Under the pieces are notes generated by a model. The model saw only the letters and a list, made by a program, of their open reading frames with translations, made no database searches and was not told where the DNA came from. Positions 35,056 to 43,398 of a stretch of DNA of 64,000 nt are shown here, piece by piece. Source of the DNA: Actinobacteria bacterium OK074. Its GTDB lineage: Bacteria; Actinomycetota; Actinomycetes; Streptomycetales; Streptomycetaceae. The stretch is from NCBI GenBank assembly GCA_001298575.1, contig LJCV01000251.1, positions 19,999 to 83,998 of the forward strand, read 5' to 3'. Within the stretch, counting starts at the first letter, position 1. The number at the start of each line of letters is the position of its first letter. Made by a program: the position numbers and the translations under genes.

Positions 35056-35802
35056 ATGGCCGAGGACGCCGGACACGGCAGCACCAGCGATCAGGACCTC
35101 CTCGCCCAGCACGTGGCGGGCGACCCCGACGCCTTCACCGAACTCGTACGACGGCACCGCGACCGCCTCTGGGCCGTGGCGCTGCGCACGCTGGGGGACC
35201 GCGAGGAGGCCGCGGACGCCGTCCAGGACGCGCTGGTGTCGGCCTACCGGTCCGCGCACACCTTCCGCGGCCAGTCGGCCGTCACGACGTGGCTGCACCG
35301 CATCACGGTGAACGCCTGCCTGGACCGCGCCCGCAAGGCCGCCTCCCGCAGGACCTCCCCCGTGGACGACACCGAGCGGCTCGAACAGCTCCTGGAACCG
35401 CACGAGTCGGCGTCCGCCCCCGCCGAGCGCAACGACCTCCACCGCGAACTCATCAAGGCGCTGGAGACCCTGCCCCCGGACCAGCGGGCCGCGCTGGTCC
35501 TGGTGGACATGCAGGGCTATCCGGTGGCGGAGGCGGCCCGCATCCTCGACGTGGCCGTCGGCACCGTCAAGAGCCGCTGCGCCCGCGGCAGAGCCAGACT
35601 CCTGCCGCTGCTCACTCATCTGCGGACGGAGAGCGGCGGCGAAGACGGCAGGAACAACCGCGGGAGCAAGAGGTCCGGCGGTGGAAGGAACCGGACGCAG
35701 GGGACATCCGTCCCACCGGCAGCGGGATCGCCGGACGACGGTCCCCAGGACTCAGGGCCAAGTGATTCGGCTGCTGTGAAGGGCGGAGGTGGGCGAGCGT
35801 GA
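35056..35802 (+). CDS. sigM: ECF RNA polymerase sigma factor SigM
   Basis: 248 residues. Region 2 (about 22-90: DAFTELVRRHRDRLWAVALR through WLHRITVNACLDRARK) and region 4 (about 130-185: LPPDQRAALVLVDMQGYPVA and GTVKSRCARGRARLLP) are intact. The last 60 residues are a low-complexity tail. GGGGAGGAGG precedes the ATG. The gene overlaps the anti-sigma gene by four bases (GTGA), giving coupled translation. The name follows position beside trxBA and murJ, where streptomycete SigM lies. Confidence 0.93.
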   Translation: MAEDAGHGSTSDQDLLAQHVAGDPDAFTELVRRHRDRLWAVALRTLGDREEAADAVQDALVSAYRSAHTFRGQSAVTTWLHRITVNACLDRARKAASRRTSPVDDTERLEQLLEPHESASAPAERNDLHRELIKALETLPPDQRAALVLVDMQGYPVAEAARILDVAVGTVKSRCARGRARLLPLLTHLRTESGGEDGRNNRGSKRSGGGRNRTQGTSVPPAAGSPDDGPQDSGPSDSAAVKGGGGRA

Positions 35803-36776
35803 CTTCCACGACCGACACGGCCGGGCACCCGGACGTGGAGGAGATCTCCGACCTCACCGAGGGGCTCCTCCCGCCGTCGCGTACCGCGGACGTGCGTCGG
35901 CACCTGGACGACTGCGCCCTCTGCTGCGACGTGTACGACTCCCTGGAGGAGATCCGCGGCCTGCTCGGCACCCTGCCCGGTGCCACCCGCATGCCCGACG
36001 ACGTCGCCGAGCGCATCGACGCGGCCCTCGCCGCCGAGGCGCTGCTGAGCGCGACGGTGCCGGAAGCCCGGCTGAGCGCCACCGTGCCGGACACCGCGGA
36101 GCGGCTCTCCGCCACGGCTACGGCCGACGACATTCGTGCCGCGGCCCCCAACGACGACAGCACCACCGACACCGACGATGTTTCACGTGAAACATCGCCC
36201 GCCGACCGCCCCGCCGGACACGGCCGTGCGGCCACCGGTCCGGGACGCGCGCGCCGGGGCCGCCGGGTCGGACGCCGGACGGCCACCCTCGGCGCGGTCT
36301 TCGGCGCCGCCGCGCTGGGACTGGGCGCCCTGCTGGTGCAGACGCTGGGCGGTGGCGGTGGGACGGGCACGAGTGCCGCGCACACCGACGCCGCGCACAC
36401 CTATACCGACGGCACTCTGCAAAAGCAGGTCAAAGATCTGCTGACCGCGGACGAGAACAGTGGTGGACAGGCCGCGAGCGACAACCCGCTCACCGCCCAG
36501 ACCGACTCGAACACCGGCATGAAGCCGAAGAACTCCCTTGAGGACAGCGTCGTCGAACTGCCCGCGTGCGTCGACGCCGCCATCTCCGACAACCTGGTGG
36601 TGCTCGCCGCCGACAAGGGCGTCTACAAGGGCACGGCCGTCTATCTGGTGGTGACGCGCGACTCCGCGAGCAACAGCAGCGAGGTCACGGCCCACATCGT
36701 CGACTCGGCCTGTGTGAAGCAGGCGTCCGCGGCCGCCGGCAAGGTGCTGCTGACGCACGCCTACCCGCGCGCCTGA
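35799..36776 (+). CDS. Membrane-anchored anti-sigma factor (ZAS-like) for SigM
   Basis: 325 residues from GTG 35799. The N-terminal anti-sigma domain has His35-x3-Cys39-x2-Cys42 (RRHLDDCALCC), the zinc-anti-sigma signature. A disordered linker contains an in-frame parS site read as VSRET (residues 128-132). One membrane segment (about 160-183, TLGAVFGAAALGLGALLVQT) precedes an exported domain with two cysteines (VELPACVDA, DSACVKQ). It should hold SigM inactive at the membrane until a signal, perhaps oxidative or envelope stress, is sensed. Confidence 0.9.
   Translation: MTSTTDTAGHPDVEEISDLTEGLLPPSRTADVRRHLDDCALCCDVYDSLEEIRGLLGTLPGATRMPDDVAERIDAALAAEALLSATVPEARLSATVPDTAERLSATATADDIRAAAPNDDSTTDTDDVSRETSPADRPAGHGRAATGPGRARRGRRVGRRTATLGAVFGAAALGLGALLVQTLGGGGGTGTSAAHTDAAHTYTDGTLQKQVKDLLTADENSGGQAASDNPLTAQTDSNTGMKPKNSLEDSVVELPACVDAAISDNLVVLAADKGVYKGTAVYLVVTRDSASNSSEVTAHIVDSACVKQASAAAGKVLLTHAYPRA
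36180..36193. other. parS: parS site 14, inside the anti-sigma gene
   Basis: Perfect 14-mer in frame as GTT TCA CGT GAA AC, flanked by GAT/ATC so that 22 bp are palindromic. Confidence 0.93.
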
Positions 36777-36879
36777 GCCCGCGGCCCCTCGGCGCGTACG
36801 GCCTCTCCTTTCCCGGGAGTTACAGCCGGCCCCACGGCAGCTGTGTGCGGTGCCGTACTGCCGTGTGCCCTGACACACC

Positions 36880-36906
36880 GGGAATGCCGGACCCTTAGGA
36901 TCCGTT
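36880..36906 (+). promoter_or_regulatory. SigmaR-type promoter of trxBA
   Basis: GGGAAT (36880-36885), 18-base spacer, GTT (36904-36906), exactly the GGGAAT-N18-GTT consensus of the thiol-oxidative-stress sigma factor SigR, about 70 bp before the trxB start. Confidence 0.85.
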
Positions 36907-36978
36907 GGGTGGGATGAGAGTTCCGAGAGAGGCTCCCCCCGGTCCGACCAGCAGTCCCCAGAGACGAGGAATCCAGCC

Positions 36979-37950
36979 GTGAGCGACGTTCGTAACGTGA
37001 TCATCATCGGCTCCGGGCCCGCCGGCTACACGGCGGCGCTCTACACCGCGCGCGCGTCGCTGAAGCCCCTCGTGTTCGAGGGCGCCGTCACCGCCGGTGG
37101 CGCGCTCATGAACACGACCGAGGTGGAGAACTTCCCCGGCTTCCAGGACGGCATCATGGGCCCCGAGCTCATGGACAACATGCGCGCCCAGGCCGAGCGC
37201 TTCGGCGCCGAGCTGGTGCCGGACGACATCGTCGCCGTCGACCTGTCCGGTGAGATCAAGACCGTCACGGACACCGCTGGCACGGTCCACAGGGCGAAGG
37301 CCGTCATCGTCACCACCGGCTCCCAGCACCGCAAGCTCGGGCTGCCCAACGAGGACGCGCTGTCCGGGCGCGGTGTCTCCTGGTGCGCCACCTGTGACGG
37401 CTTCTTCTTCAAGGACCACGACATCGCCGTGATCGGCGGCGGCGACACCGCGATGGAGGAGGCCACGTTCCTCTCCCGCTTCGCCAAGTCCGTGACGATC
37501 GTCCACCGCCGGGACAGCCTGCGCGCCTCCAAGGCCATGCAGGAGCGCGCCTTCGCCGACCCGAAGATCAAGTTCGTCTGGGACAGCGAGGTCGCCGAGA
37601 TCAAGGGCGACCCGAAGCTGGCGGGCCTGACCCTGCGCAACCTCAAGACCGGGGAGACCTCCGAGCTGCCGGTGACCGGCCTGTTCATCGCGATCGGCCA
37701 CGACCCGCGCACCGAGCTCTTCAAGGGCCAGCTCGACCTGGACGAGGAGGGCTACCTCAAGGTCGACGCGCCCTCCACCCGGACGAACCTGACCGGTGTC
37801 TTCGGCGCCGGTGACGTCGTCGACCACACCTACCGCCAGGCGATCACGGCGGCCGGTACCGGCTGCTCCGCCGCCCTGGACGCCGAGCGCTTCCTCGCCG
37901 CTCTCGCGGACAGCGAGCAGCAGGCGGAGCCCGAGAAGACCGCTGTCTGA
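36979..37950 (+). CDS. trxB: Thioredoxin reductase
   Basis: 323 residues from GTG 36979. FAD-binding IIIGSGPAGYTAALYTARA (about 8-26), NADPH-binding VIGGGDTAMEEA (about 151-162) and the redox-active Cys136-Ala-Thr-Cys139 (WCATCDG) identify the low-molecular-weight TrxR type. It reduces thioredoxin with NADPH in the cytosol. The SigmaR promoter upstream and trxA 46 bp downstream form the classic streptomycete disulfide-stress operon. Confidence 0.98.
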   Translation: MSDVRNVIIIGSGPAGYTAALYTARASLKPLVFEGAVTAGGALMNTTEVENFPGFQDGIMGPELMDNMRAQAERFGAELVPDDIVAVDLSGEIKTVTDTAGTVHRAKAVIVTTGSQHRKLGLPNEDALSGRGVSWCATCDGFFFKDHDIAVIGGGDTAMEEATFLSRFAKSVTIVHRRDSLRASKAMQERAFADPKIKFVWDSEVAEIKGDPKLAGLTLRNLKTGETSELPVTGLFIAIGHDPRTELFKGQLDLDEEGYLKVDAPSTRTNLTGVFGAGDVVDHTYRQAITAAGTGCSAALDAERFLAALADSEQQAEPEKTAV

Positions 37951-37996
37951 ACCCCCCGACCCGCCCCACCGCAGCACAACGAATTAAGGAGCCCCT

Positions 37997-38329
37997 GTGG
38001 CCGGCACCCTGAAGCATGTGACCGACGCCGACTTCGACGAGGTCGTCCTCAAGAGCGACAAGCCCGTCCTGGTGGACTTCTGGGCCGAGTGGTGCGGTCC
38101 GTGCCGCCAGATCGCTCCCTCTCTGGAGGCCATCGCCGCCGAGCACGGTGAGCAGATCGAGATCGTCAAGCTCAACATCGACGAGAACCCGACCACGGCC
38201 GCCCGCTACGGCGTCATGTCGATCCCGACCCTGAACGTCTACCAGGGCGGCGAGGTCGCCAAGACCATCGTCGGCGCCAAGCCGAAGGCCGCGCTCCTGC
38301 GCGACCTGGAGTCCTTCATCGGCGAGTGA
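37997..38329 (+). CDS. trxA: Thioredoxin
   Basis: 110 residues from GTG 37997 (AAGGAG upstream). Trp-Cys33-Gly-Pro-Cys36 (AEWCGPCRQ) is the redox centre, and the cis-proline loop is MSIPTLNVY. It is the general protein disulfide reductant, recharged by the TrxB encoded just upstream. Two parS sites and a terminator follow. Confidence 0.98.
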   Translation: MAGTLKHVTDADFDEVVLKSDKPVLVDFWAEWCGPCRQIAPSLEAIAAEHGEQIEIVKLNIDENPTTAARYGVMSIPTLNVYQGGEVAKTIVGAKPKAALLRDLESFIGE

Positions 38330-38330
38330 T

Positions 38331-38344
38331 GTTTCACGTGAAAC
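38331..38344. other. parS: parS site 15
   Basis: Perfect 14-mer, one base after the trxA stop codon. Confidence 0.93.
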
Positions 38345-38374
38345 ATCGGTTCCATCGGTTCGATCGGTTCGACT

Positions 38375-38388
38375 GTTTCACGTGAAAC
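38375..38388. other. parS: parS site 16
   Basis: Perfect 14-mer between trxA and the downstream hairpin, linked to site 15 by a CGGTTC-type direct repeat. Confidence 0.93.
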
Positions 38389-38391
38389 ATC

Positions 38392-38425
38392 GAAGGGGGC
38401 CGGCCCGGCAGGGTCGGCCCCCTTC
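38392..38425. terminator. Hairpin terminator between trxA and GNAT gene
   Basis: GAAGGGGGCCG / CGGCCCCCTTC, 11-bp stem, 12-base loop, between convergent genes. Confidence 0.8.
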
Positions 38426-38442
38426 ATGCTGTCCGGGCCGCT

Positions 38443-39060
38443 TCAGAGCGGCCGGAGGACGGGTTCCTTCTGCACGGCGCCCAGAAGCCGGTCCAGCGCC
38501 ATCTCCACGTCCTCCTTCCAGGAGAGCGTGGTGCGCAGCTCCAGCCGCAGCCGCGGGTACGCGGGGTGGGTGCGGACCGTCTTGAAGCCCACCGCCAGCA
38601 GATGGTCCGCGGGCAGCAGACAGGAGGGTTCCTTCCAGCGGGCGTCGCCGAAGGACTCGATCGCCTTGAAGCCGCGGCGCAGCAGATCCTTGGCGACCGT
38701 CTGGACCATCACACGCCCCAGCCCCTGCCCCTGGTACCCGGGCACGATGAACGCGGTCATCAACTGCACCGCGTCGGGGGAGACCGGGCTCGTGGGAAAC
38801 GCGGCGGAGCGGGGCACATAGGCGGGCGGGGCGTACAGGACGAAGCCCACGGGGACGTCGTCGACGTAGACGACCCGGCCGCAGGAGCCCCAGTCCAGCA
38901 GGACCGAGGAGATCCACGCCTCCTTCTCCAGGGCTGCCGTGCCGGCCTTTACCGCGGCTTCTGAGCTGACGGGGTCCAGCTCCCAGAAGACACACGCTCG
39001 GCAGCGGTTGGGGAGGTCCTGGAGGTTGTCCAGCGTGAGCGGTACGAGCCGACGCCCCAT
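38443..39060 (-). CDS. GNAT-family N-acetyltransferase
   Basis: 205 residues from ATG 39060 (GAGGAACAGG upstream). The GNAT core is central: IVPGYQGQGLGRVMVQTVAKD (residues about 113-131, split by family motif Q-x-x-G-x-G) supplies the acetyl-CoA loop. The N-terminal part has a Cys-containing CRACVFWELDP segment conserved in this actinomycete subgroup. The substrate is unknown. It is convergent with trxA and in the same orientation as parAB; a possible small membrane-protein gene overlaps its start. Confidence 0.87.
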   Translation of the reverse strand: MGRRLVPLTLDNLQDLPNRCRACVFWELDPVSSEAAVKAGTAALEKEAWISSVLLDWGSCGRVVYVDDVPVGFVLYAPPAYVPRSAAFPTSPVSPDAVQLMTAFIVPGYQGQGLGRVMVQTVAKDLLRRGFKAIESFGDARWKEPSCLLPADHLLAVGFKTVRTHPAYPRLRLELRTTLSWKEDVEMALDRLLGAVQKEPVLRPL

Positions 39061-39206
39061 GGAGCCTGTTCCTCGCTTCCCTCGCCCGCGGCGTCGCGGG
39101 CGGCTGCCAGAGCGCTCCGTTCCCTGAGCAGGCTGCCGACGAAGCCGCCGAGCACGCCCAGTCCCAGACCCGCGGTCACCAGTCCGGTGCGGTTCACGGT
39201 TCGCAT
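38949..39206 (-). CDS. Possible small membrane protein overlapping the GNAT gene
   Basis: 85 codons from ATG 39206, which has a very good GGGAGGCAGGGG site. The first 30 residues make a convincing single membrane segment (TGLVTAGLGLGVLGGFVGSLL). The C-terminal 37 codons overlap the GNAT gene in another frame, so the natural end may differ or the product may be a real overlapping gene. No family recognised. Confidence 0.45.
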   Translation of the reverse strand: MRTVNRTGLVTAGLGLGVLGGFVGSLLRERSALAAARDAAGEGSEEQAPWGVGSYRSRWTTSRTSPTAAERVSSGSWTPSAQKPR

Positions 39207-39302
39207 GGCCCCTGCCTCCCCGATGAAGGTGCCGCCAGGTGGATGCGCCATACCCGACCGCATCGTATCCACCATGCGATGCGGTCGACACCGGCCGCAA
39301 GC

Positions 39303-39348
39303 AAAGAGCGGGCCGTGTTCCGCTGTCCCGGAACACGGCCCGCTCTTT
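39303..39348 (-). terminator. parAB terminator
   Basis: Perfect 20-bp stem from AAAGAGCGGGCCGTGTTCCG and its complement, 6-base loop, 41 bp after the parB stop codon. The arms end in T-runs. Confidence 0.9.
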
Positions 39349-39388
39349 CGGTACGGCTGCCGGGAACCCTCCCGTCGGCCGCCAGGAC

Positions 39389-40501
39389 TCAGTCCTCGGA
39401 GTCGGACCCGGCGTCCGCCTCGGGGTGCAGGAGCCCCTGCTGGAGCACCGGCCCCTCGCCCGGGGCGAGCGATCCGAGGATCCGCTCCAGATCCTCCATC
39501 GAGGCGAACTCGACGGTGATCTTGCCCTTCTTCTGTCCCAGGTCGACCTTCACCCGTGTCTCGAACCGGTCCGAGAGCCGAGTGGCGAGTTCGTTGAGCG
39601 CCGGCGAGACCCGGGCACCCGCCCGCGGTCCCTTGGAGCGGGACGCGGCCTTCGGGTGCGACCCCATCAGGGTCACGATCTCCTCGACGGCCCGCACCGA
39701 CAGTCCCTCGGCGACGATCCGGTGCGCCAGCCGGTCCTGCTCCTCCGAGTCGTCGACCGAGAGCAGCGCCCTGGCGTGACCCGCGGACAGCACCCCGGCG
39801 GCGACCCGCCGCTGAACGGCGGGCGAGAGCTTCAGCAGCCGCAGCGTGTTGGAGACCTGCGGACGCGACCGGCCGATCCGGTCCGCCAGCTGGTCGTGCG
39901 TGCAGTTGAAGTCCTGCAACAGCTGGTCGTAGGCGGCCGCCTCCTCCAGCGGGTTCAGCTGGGCGCGGTGCAGGTTCTCCAGCAGCGCGTCCAGGAGCAG
40001 CTTCTCGTCGTCCGTGGCCCGCACGATCGCCGGGATGGCCTCCAGGCCCGCCTCACGGCACGCCCGGAAACGCCGCTCACCCATGATCAGCTCGTAGCTG
40101 TCCGGGCCCACCTGCCGTACGACGACGGGCTGGAGCAGGCCGACCTCCTGGATGGAGGTGACCAGCTCGGCCAGGAGATCGTCGTCGAACACCTCACGCG
40201 GCTGGCGCGGGTTCGGCGCGATGGAGTCGAGGGGCAGCTCGGCGAAGTGAGCGCCCACGGGAGCCGGGGGCAGCTCGGGCGCCATGTTGCCGACCGGCTC
40301 CGATGTTTCACGTGAAACAGGCGGCAGGGTCGCCACCTTCGCGGCCGCGATGCCGCGTTCCGCCGTCAGTACGGGCACCGCGGCCGGTGATGCCGCAGCG
40401 GCACCGCCGCCCACTCCGACCCCGACCGTCTTCTCCCCTGTCGGGGCAGCAGGGATCAGCGCGCCGAGGCCACGGCCCAACCCCCTCCGTCGCTCACTCA
40501 C
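39389..40501 (-). CDS. parB: Chromosome-partitioning protein ParB (CTPase clamp)
   Basis: 370 residues from GTG 40501, overlapping the parA stop by four bases. RRRGLGRGLGALIP is the N-terminal ParA-interaction motif. The CTP-binding domain (about 90-180) has GERRFRACREAGL; the parS-binding HTH is at about 205-250 (THDQLADRIGRSRPQVSNTL); the C-terminal dimerisation domain ends the protein. It loads at parS and slides as a clamp. Residues 62-66 (VSRET) are encoded by a parS site within the gene. Confidence 0.97.
   Translation of the reverse strand: MSERRRGLGRGLGALIPAAPTGEKTVGVGVGGGAAAASPAAVPVLTAERGIAAAKVATLPPVSRETSEPVGNMAPELPPAPVGAHFAELPLDSIAPNPRQPREVFDDDLLAELVTSIQEVGLLQPVVVRQVGPDSYELIMGERRFRACREAGLEAIPAIVRATDDEKLLLDALLENLHRAQLNPLEEAAAYDQLLQDFNCTHDQLADRIGRSRPQVSNTLRLLKLSPAVQRRVAAGVLSAGHARALLSVDDSEEQDRLAHRIVAEGLSVRAVEEIVTLMGSHPKAASRSKGPRAGARVSPALNELATRLSDRFETRVKVDLGQKKGKITVEFASMEDLERILGSLAPGEGPVLQQGLLHPEADAGSDSED
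40305..40318. other. parS: parS site 17, inside parB
   Basis: Perfect 14-mer in frame as codons 62-66 of parB. Confidence 0.93.
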
Positions 40502-41571
40502 TGGATCCCCTCCACCATGCTCTGACTGTTCTGTGCGCCCAGATGGGCTTGTTGCGGGTCGTACGACACGTCGACACCGCGCAGCGCGATCTCGCGCGCC
40601 GCCTCAAGATAGGACAGGGAACCGCTCGATCCTGGATCGTAGGTCAGCACCGTCTGCCCATAGCTCGGCGCCTCGGAGATGCGGACGGAGCGCGGAATGC
40701 TCGTCCGCAGTACCTCGTTGCCGAAGTGACTGCGCACCTCTTCGGCGACCTGCGACGCGAGACGCGTCCGGCCGTCGTACATGGTGAGCAGGATCGTCGA
40801 CACGTGCAGGGCGGGGTTGAGGTGCCCCCGCACCAGGTCGACGTTGCGGAGCAACTGGCCCAGGCCCTCCAGCGCGTAGTACTCGCACTGGATGGGGATG
40901 AGCACCTCCGCACCGGCCACCAACGCGTTGACCGTCAGCAGGCCGAGCGAGGGCGGGCAGTCGATGAGGATGTAGTCGAGGGGCTGTTCGTATGCCTGAA
41001 TCGCCCGCTGGAGCCGGCTCTCACGTGCCACCAGGGAGACCAGTTCGATCTCCGCACCGGCGAGGTCGATCGTGGCCGGAGCGCAGAAGAGACCCTCGAC
41101 GTCAGGGACGGGCTGGACGACTTCGGAGAGCGGCCTGCTCTCCACCAGCACGTCGTAGATCGACGGGACTTCCGCGTGGTGGTCGATCCCCAGCGCGGTG
41201 GACGCGTTGCCCTGGGGGTCGAGGTCGATCACGAGGACCCGGCTCCCGTGCAGGGCCAGGGAGGCGGCGAGGTTGACCGTGGTCGTGGTCTTTCCCACTC
41301 CGCCCTTCTGGTTGGCCACCACCATGACCCGGGTCTGCTCGGGCCGTGGCAGCCCCTCGCCCGCACGACCCAGCGCCTCCACAGCAAGCTGGGCAGCACG
41401 ACCGATGGGAGTGTCGTCCATCGGGGGCGGTGTTTCACGTGAAACATCGTCCCCCATCGACTCGGTACGGGGACCGGGGACCGGATCGGTCATCGGTCCC
41501 GCGATGTTGGCGTCGGACCGCAAGGATTCACTCTCCTCGACATCAGGCTCGCAATGAACAGAGCCTCCCAT
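40498..41571 (-). CDS. parA: Chromosome-partitioning ATPase ParA
   Basis: 357 residues from ATG 41571. Deviant Walker A QKGGVGKTTTTVNLA with the signature lysine, Walker A' LVIDLDPQGNAS and Walker B ILIDCPPSLG identify the ParA/MinD class. It binds DNA nonspecifically and moves ParB-parS complexes, and during sporulation extends along aerial hyphae. No start has a clear ribosome-binding site; ATGs at 41493, 41457 and 41421 are alternatives. The first 70 residues are a flexible tail that contains VSRET (43-47), encoded by a parS site. Confidence 0.95.
   Translation of the reverse strand: MGGSVHCEPDVEESESLRSDANIAGPMTDPVPGPRTESMGDDVSRETPPPMDDTPIGRAAQLAVEALGRAGEGLPRPEQTRVMVVANQKGGVGKTTTTVNLAASLALHGSRVLVIDLDPQGNASTALGIDHHAEVPSIYDVLVESRPLSEVVQPVPDVEGLFCAPATIDLAGAEIELVSLVARESRLQRAIQAYEQPLDYILIDCPPSLGLLTVNALVAGAEVLIPIQCEYYALEGLGQLLRNVDLVRGHLNPALHVSTILLTMYDGRTRLASQVAEEVRSHFGNEVLRTSIPRSVRISEAPSYGQTVLTYDPGSSGSLSYLEAAREIALRGVDVSYDPQQAHLGAQNSQSMVEGIQ
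41432..41445. other. parS: parS site 18, inside parA
   Basis: Perfect 14-mer in frame as VSRET of the ParA N-terminal tail. Confidence 0.93.
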
Positions 41572-41905
41572 GCCATCGGGGTGGGGAACCAGTGAGGCCC
41601 GTTGTTCTGTGGAGAAATCCACCTTTGTGGAAAACTCCGCCACCTCTCCGAGTGAACCGAGAGGCTTACGGTCGCGGGGTTCGGCCGCGGCGCGGCCGCG
41701 GCCGATGATGCCGTGCAGCAAGGAGCGACGTTTCACGTGAAACAACGATGCCCAGCAGCACCGGCCAGAGCCCGCCGACACTCCGAGATGCGTGGGTTTG
41801 GCAGCTTGTGTGGCGTACCGCTCGTCGACAGGGAGGATCAGCGGAATCGACGCTCGAACCGCCTGCATCTGACGGCAACACCACGCAGCAGAACCCCACG
41901 ACCCC
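41572..41905. promoter_or_regulatory. rsmG-parA spacer with DnaA-like boxes
   Basis: 334 bp upstream of parA. TGTGGAGAA (41608-41616) and TGTGGAAAA (41626-41634) each differ from a DnaA box by one base. parS site 19 lies at 41730. The parAB promoters should be here, but no -35/-10 pair is convincing by eye. Confidence 0.5.
41730..41743. other. parS: parS site 19
   Basis: Perfect 14-mer in the parA upstream region, the last before the 18.7-kb gap around oriC. Confidence 0.93.
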
Positions 41906-42625
41906 TCAGCGGCGCGGTCTGCGCGCCCGTCCGGTCCTGGCCGCCTTGGCCCGCTTCGCCGCGAACCGCACACCGCCCGGGCTCTCCCCGACCTCGACGC
42001 GCACCACCGTCGACAGCGGATCCACCACGCCCTCGCCGACATGCAGGATCGACGTCCGCACCGCACCGAGCTTGCTCAGCGCGCTGGCCGCGCTCTTCAG
42101 CTCCTCCTCCGCGGTGTCGCCCTTGAGCGCCAGCATCTCCCCGTAGGGCCGCAGCAGCGGAATCCCCCAGCCGGCCAGGCGCTCCAGCGGGGCCACCGCA
42201 CGTGCCGTCACCACGTGGACGGGCGGCAGCTGGCCCATGACCTCCTCGGCCCGGCCGCGCACGACCGTCACATGGCCGAGCCCCAGCAGCTCGACGACCT
42301 CGCTGAGGAAGTTGGTGCGCCGCAGCAGCGGTTCGAGCAGGGTGATCTTGAGGTCCTCGCGGACCAGCGCCAGCGCGATGCCGGGCAGTCCGGCGCCGGA
42401 GCCGACGTCGCACACCGTCACGCCTTCCGGCACGACCTCGGAGAGCACCGCGCAGTTCAACAGGTGCCGCTCCCACAGGCGGGGCACTTCGCGTGGGCCG
42501 ATCAGACCGCGCCGCACGCCCGCCTCGGCCAGCAGCTCCGCGTATCGGACCGCGTCCGCGAAGCGATCGCCGAACACCTCGCGCGCCTCGTCGGGCGCTG
42601 GGGGAAGCTCCGCTGCCTCCGTCAC
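41906..42625 (-). CDS. rsmG: 16S rRNA (guanine527-N7)-methyltransferase RsmG
   Basis: 239 residues from GTG 42625 (GGAAGGACGG upstream). The SAM-binding motif is VCDVGSGAGLPGIALALV (about 72-89), and LLEPLLRRTNFLSEVVELLG matches the family. It methylates G527 in the 530 loop of 16S rRNA; loss gives low-level streptomycin resistance and, in Streptomyces, often raised antibiotic production. A hairpin separates it from jag. Confidence 0.96.
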   Translation of the reverse strand: MTEAAELPPAPDEAREVFGDRFADAVRYAELLAEAGVRRGLIGPREVPRLWERHLLNCAVLSEVVPEGVTVCDVGSGAGLPGIALALVREDLKITLLEPLLRRTNFLSEVVELLGLGHVTVVRGRAEEVMGQLPPVHVVTARAVAPLERLAGWGIPLLRPYGEMLALKGDTAEEELKSAASALSKLGAVRTSILHVGEGVVDPLSTVVRVEVGESPGGVRFAAKRAKAARTGRARRPRR

Positions 42626-42737
42626 GGGGACCGTCCTTCCGTACCGCCTCACCGCACCGGGCGCCGAGGTCCAGGACTATCAGAAACCGTCGGCCCGTGG
42701 GACTGCGGACCGGCGGAACAACAACGCTGACAAACGT

Positions 42738-42766
42738 CGGCCCCGCCTGCACATCAGACGGGGCCG
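42738..42766 (-). terminator. Hairpin between jag and rsmG
   Basis: CGGCCCCG / CGGGGCCG, 8-bp stem, 13-base loop, with GACGTTTGTC after it on the minus strand. Partial terminator of the rpmH-jag operon. Confidence 0.5.
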
Positions 42767-42870
42767 GAAAAACGTACAGACCGAGCCGGGTGGAACCGCG
42801 GGGACCGGGACGTCTGTCCGGATCCGCCGGCCGGACCGCTCGCGCGCTCCGGCCGGGGCGGAACGTCGGA

Positions 42871-43383
42871 TCAGGCGGGCAGGACGACGACGAAGCGCTC
42901 GGGCTCCTCGCCCTCGGACTCGCTGCGCAGGCCCGCGGACTTCACCGCGTCGTGCACCACCTTGCGCTCGAACGGCGTCATCGGCGCGAGCTTCACGGGC
43001 TCGCCGCTGCTCTTGACCTCGGCCGCCGCCTTGGCACCCAGCTCGGACAGCTCGGTGCGCTTCTTGGCCCGGTAGCCCGCGATGTCCAGCATCAGCCGGC
43101 TGCGGTCGCCGGTCTCCCGGTGCACGGCCAGGCGCGTGAGTTCCTGGAGCGCCTCCAGCACCTCGCCGTCCCGGCCGACCAGCTTCTGCAGATCGCGGCC
43201 GGAGTCGCTGATGATGGAGACGGCGGCGCGGTCGGCCTCGACGTCCATGTCGATGTCGCCGTCGAGGTCGGCGATGTCCAGCAGACCCTCAAGGTAGTCC
43301 GCCGCGATCTCGCCCTCCTGCTCCAGGCGGGTCATGGTGTCTGTGCCCTCGGCAGCAGCGGCGGAGGTGGTGCCTTCCGTCAC
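42871..43383 (-). CDS. jag: Jag/KhpB-type single-stranded nucleic acid-binding protein
   Basis: 170 residues from GTG 43383. The KH-II domain covers about 35-105 (LQKLVGRDGEVLEALQELTR is the RNA-binding GxxG-like loop). The R3H domain covers about 108-170, with FERKVVHDAV giving the R-x3-H motif. The acidic N-terminal Jag domain of firmicutes is reduced to a short tail. It probably binds RNA. It is 15 bp after yidC, as in most actinobacteria. Confidence 0.93.
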   Translation of the reverse strand: MTEGTTSAAAAEGTDTMTRLEQEGEIAADYLEGLLDIADLDGDIDMDVEADRAAVSIISDSGRDLQKLVGRDGEVLEALQELTRLAVHRETGDRSRLMLDIAGYRAKKRTELSELGAKAAAEVKSSGEPVKLAPMTPFERKVVHDAVKSAGLRSESEGEEPERFVVVLPA

Positions 43384-43398
43384 GGGATGGACTCCTTC

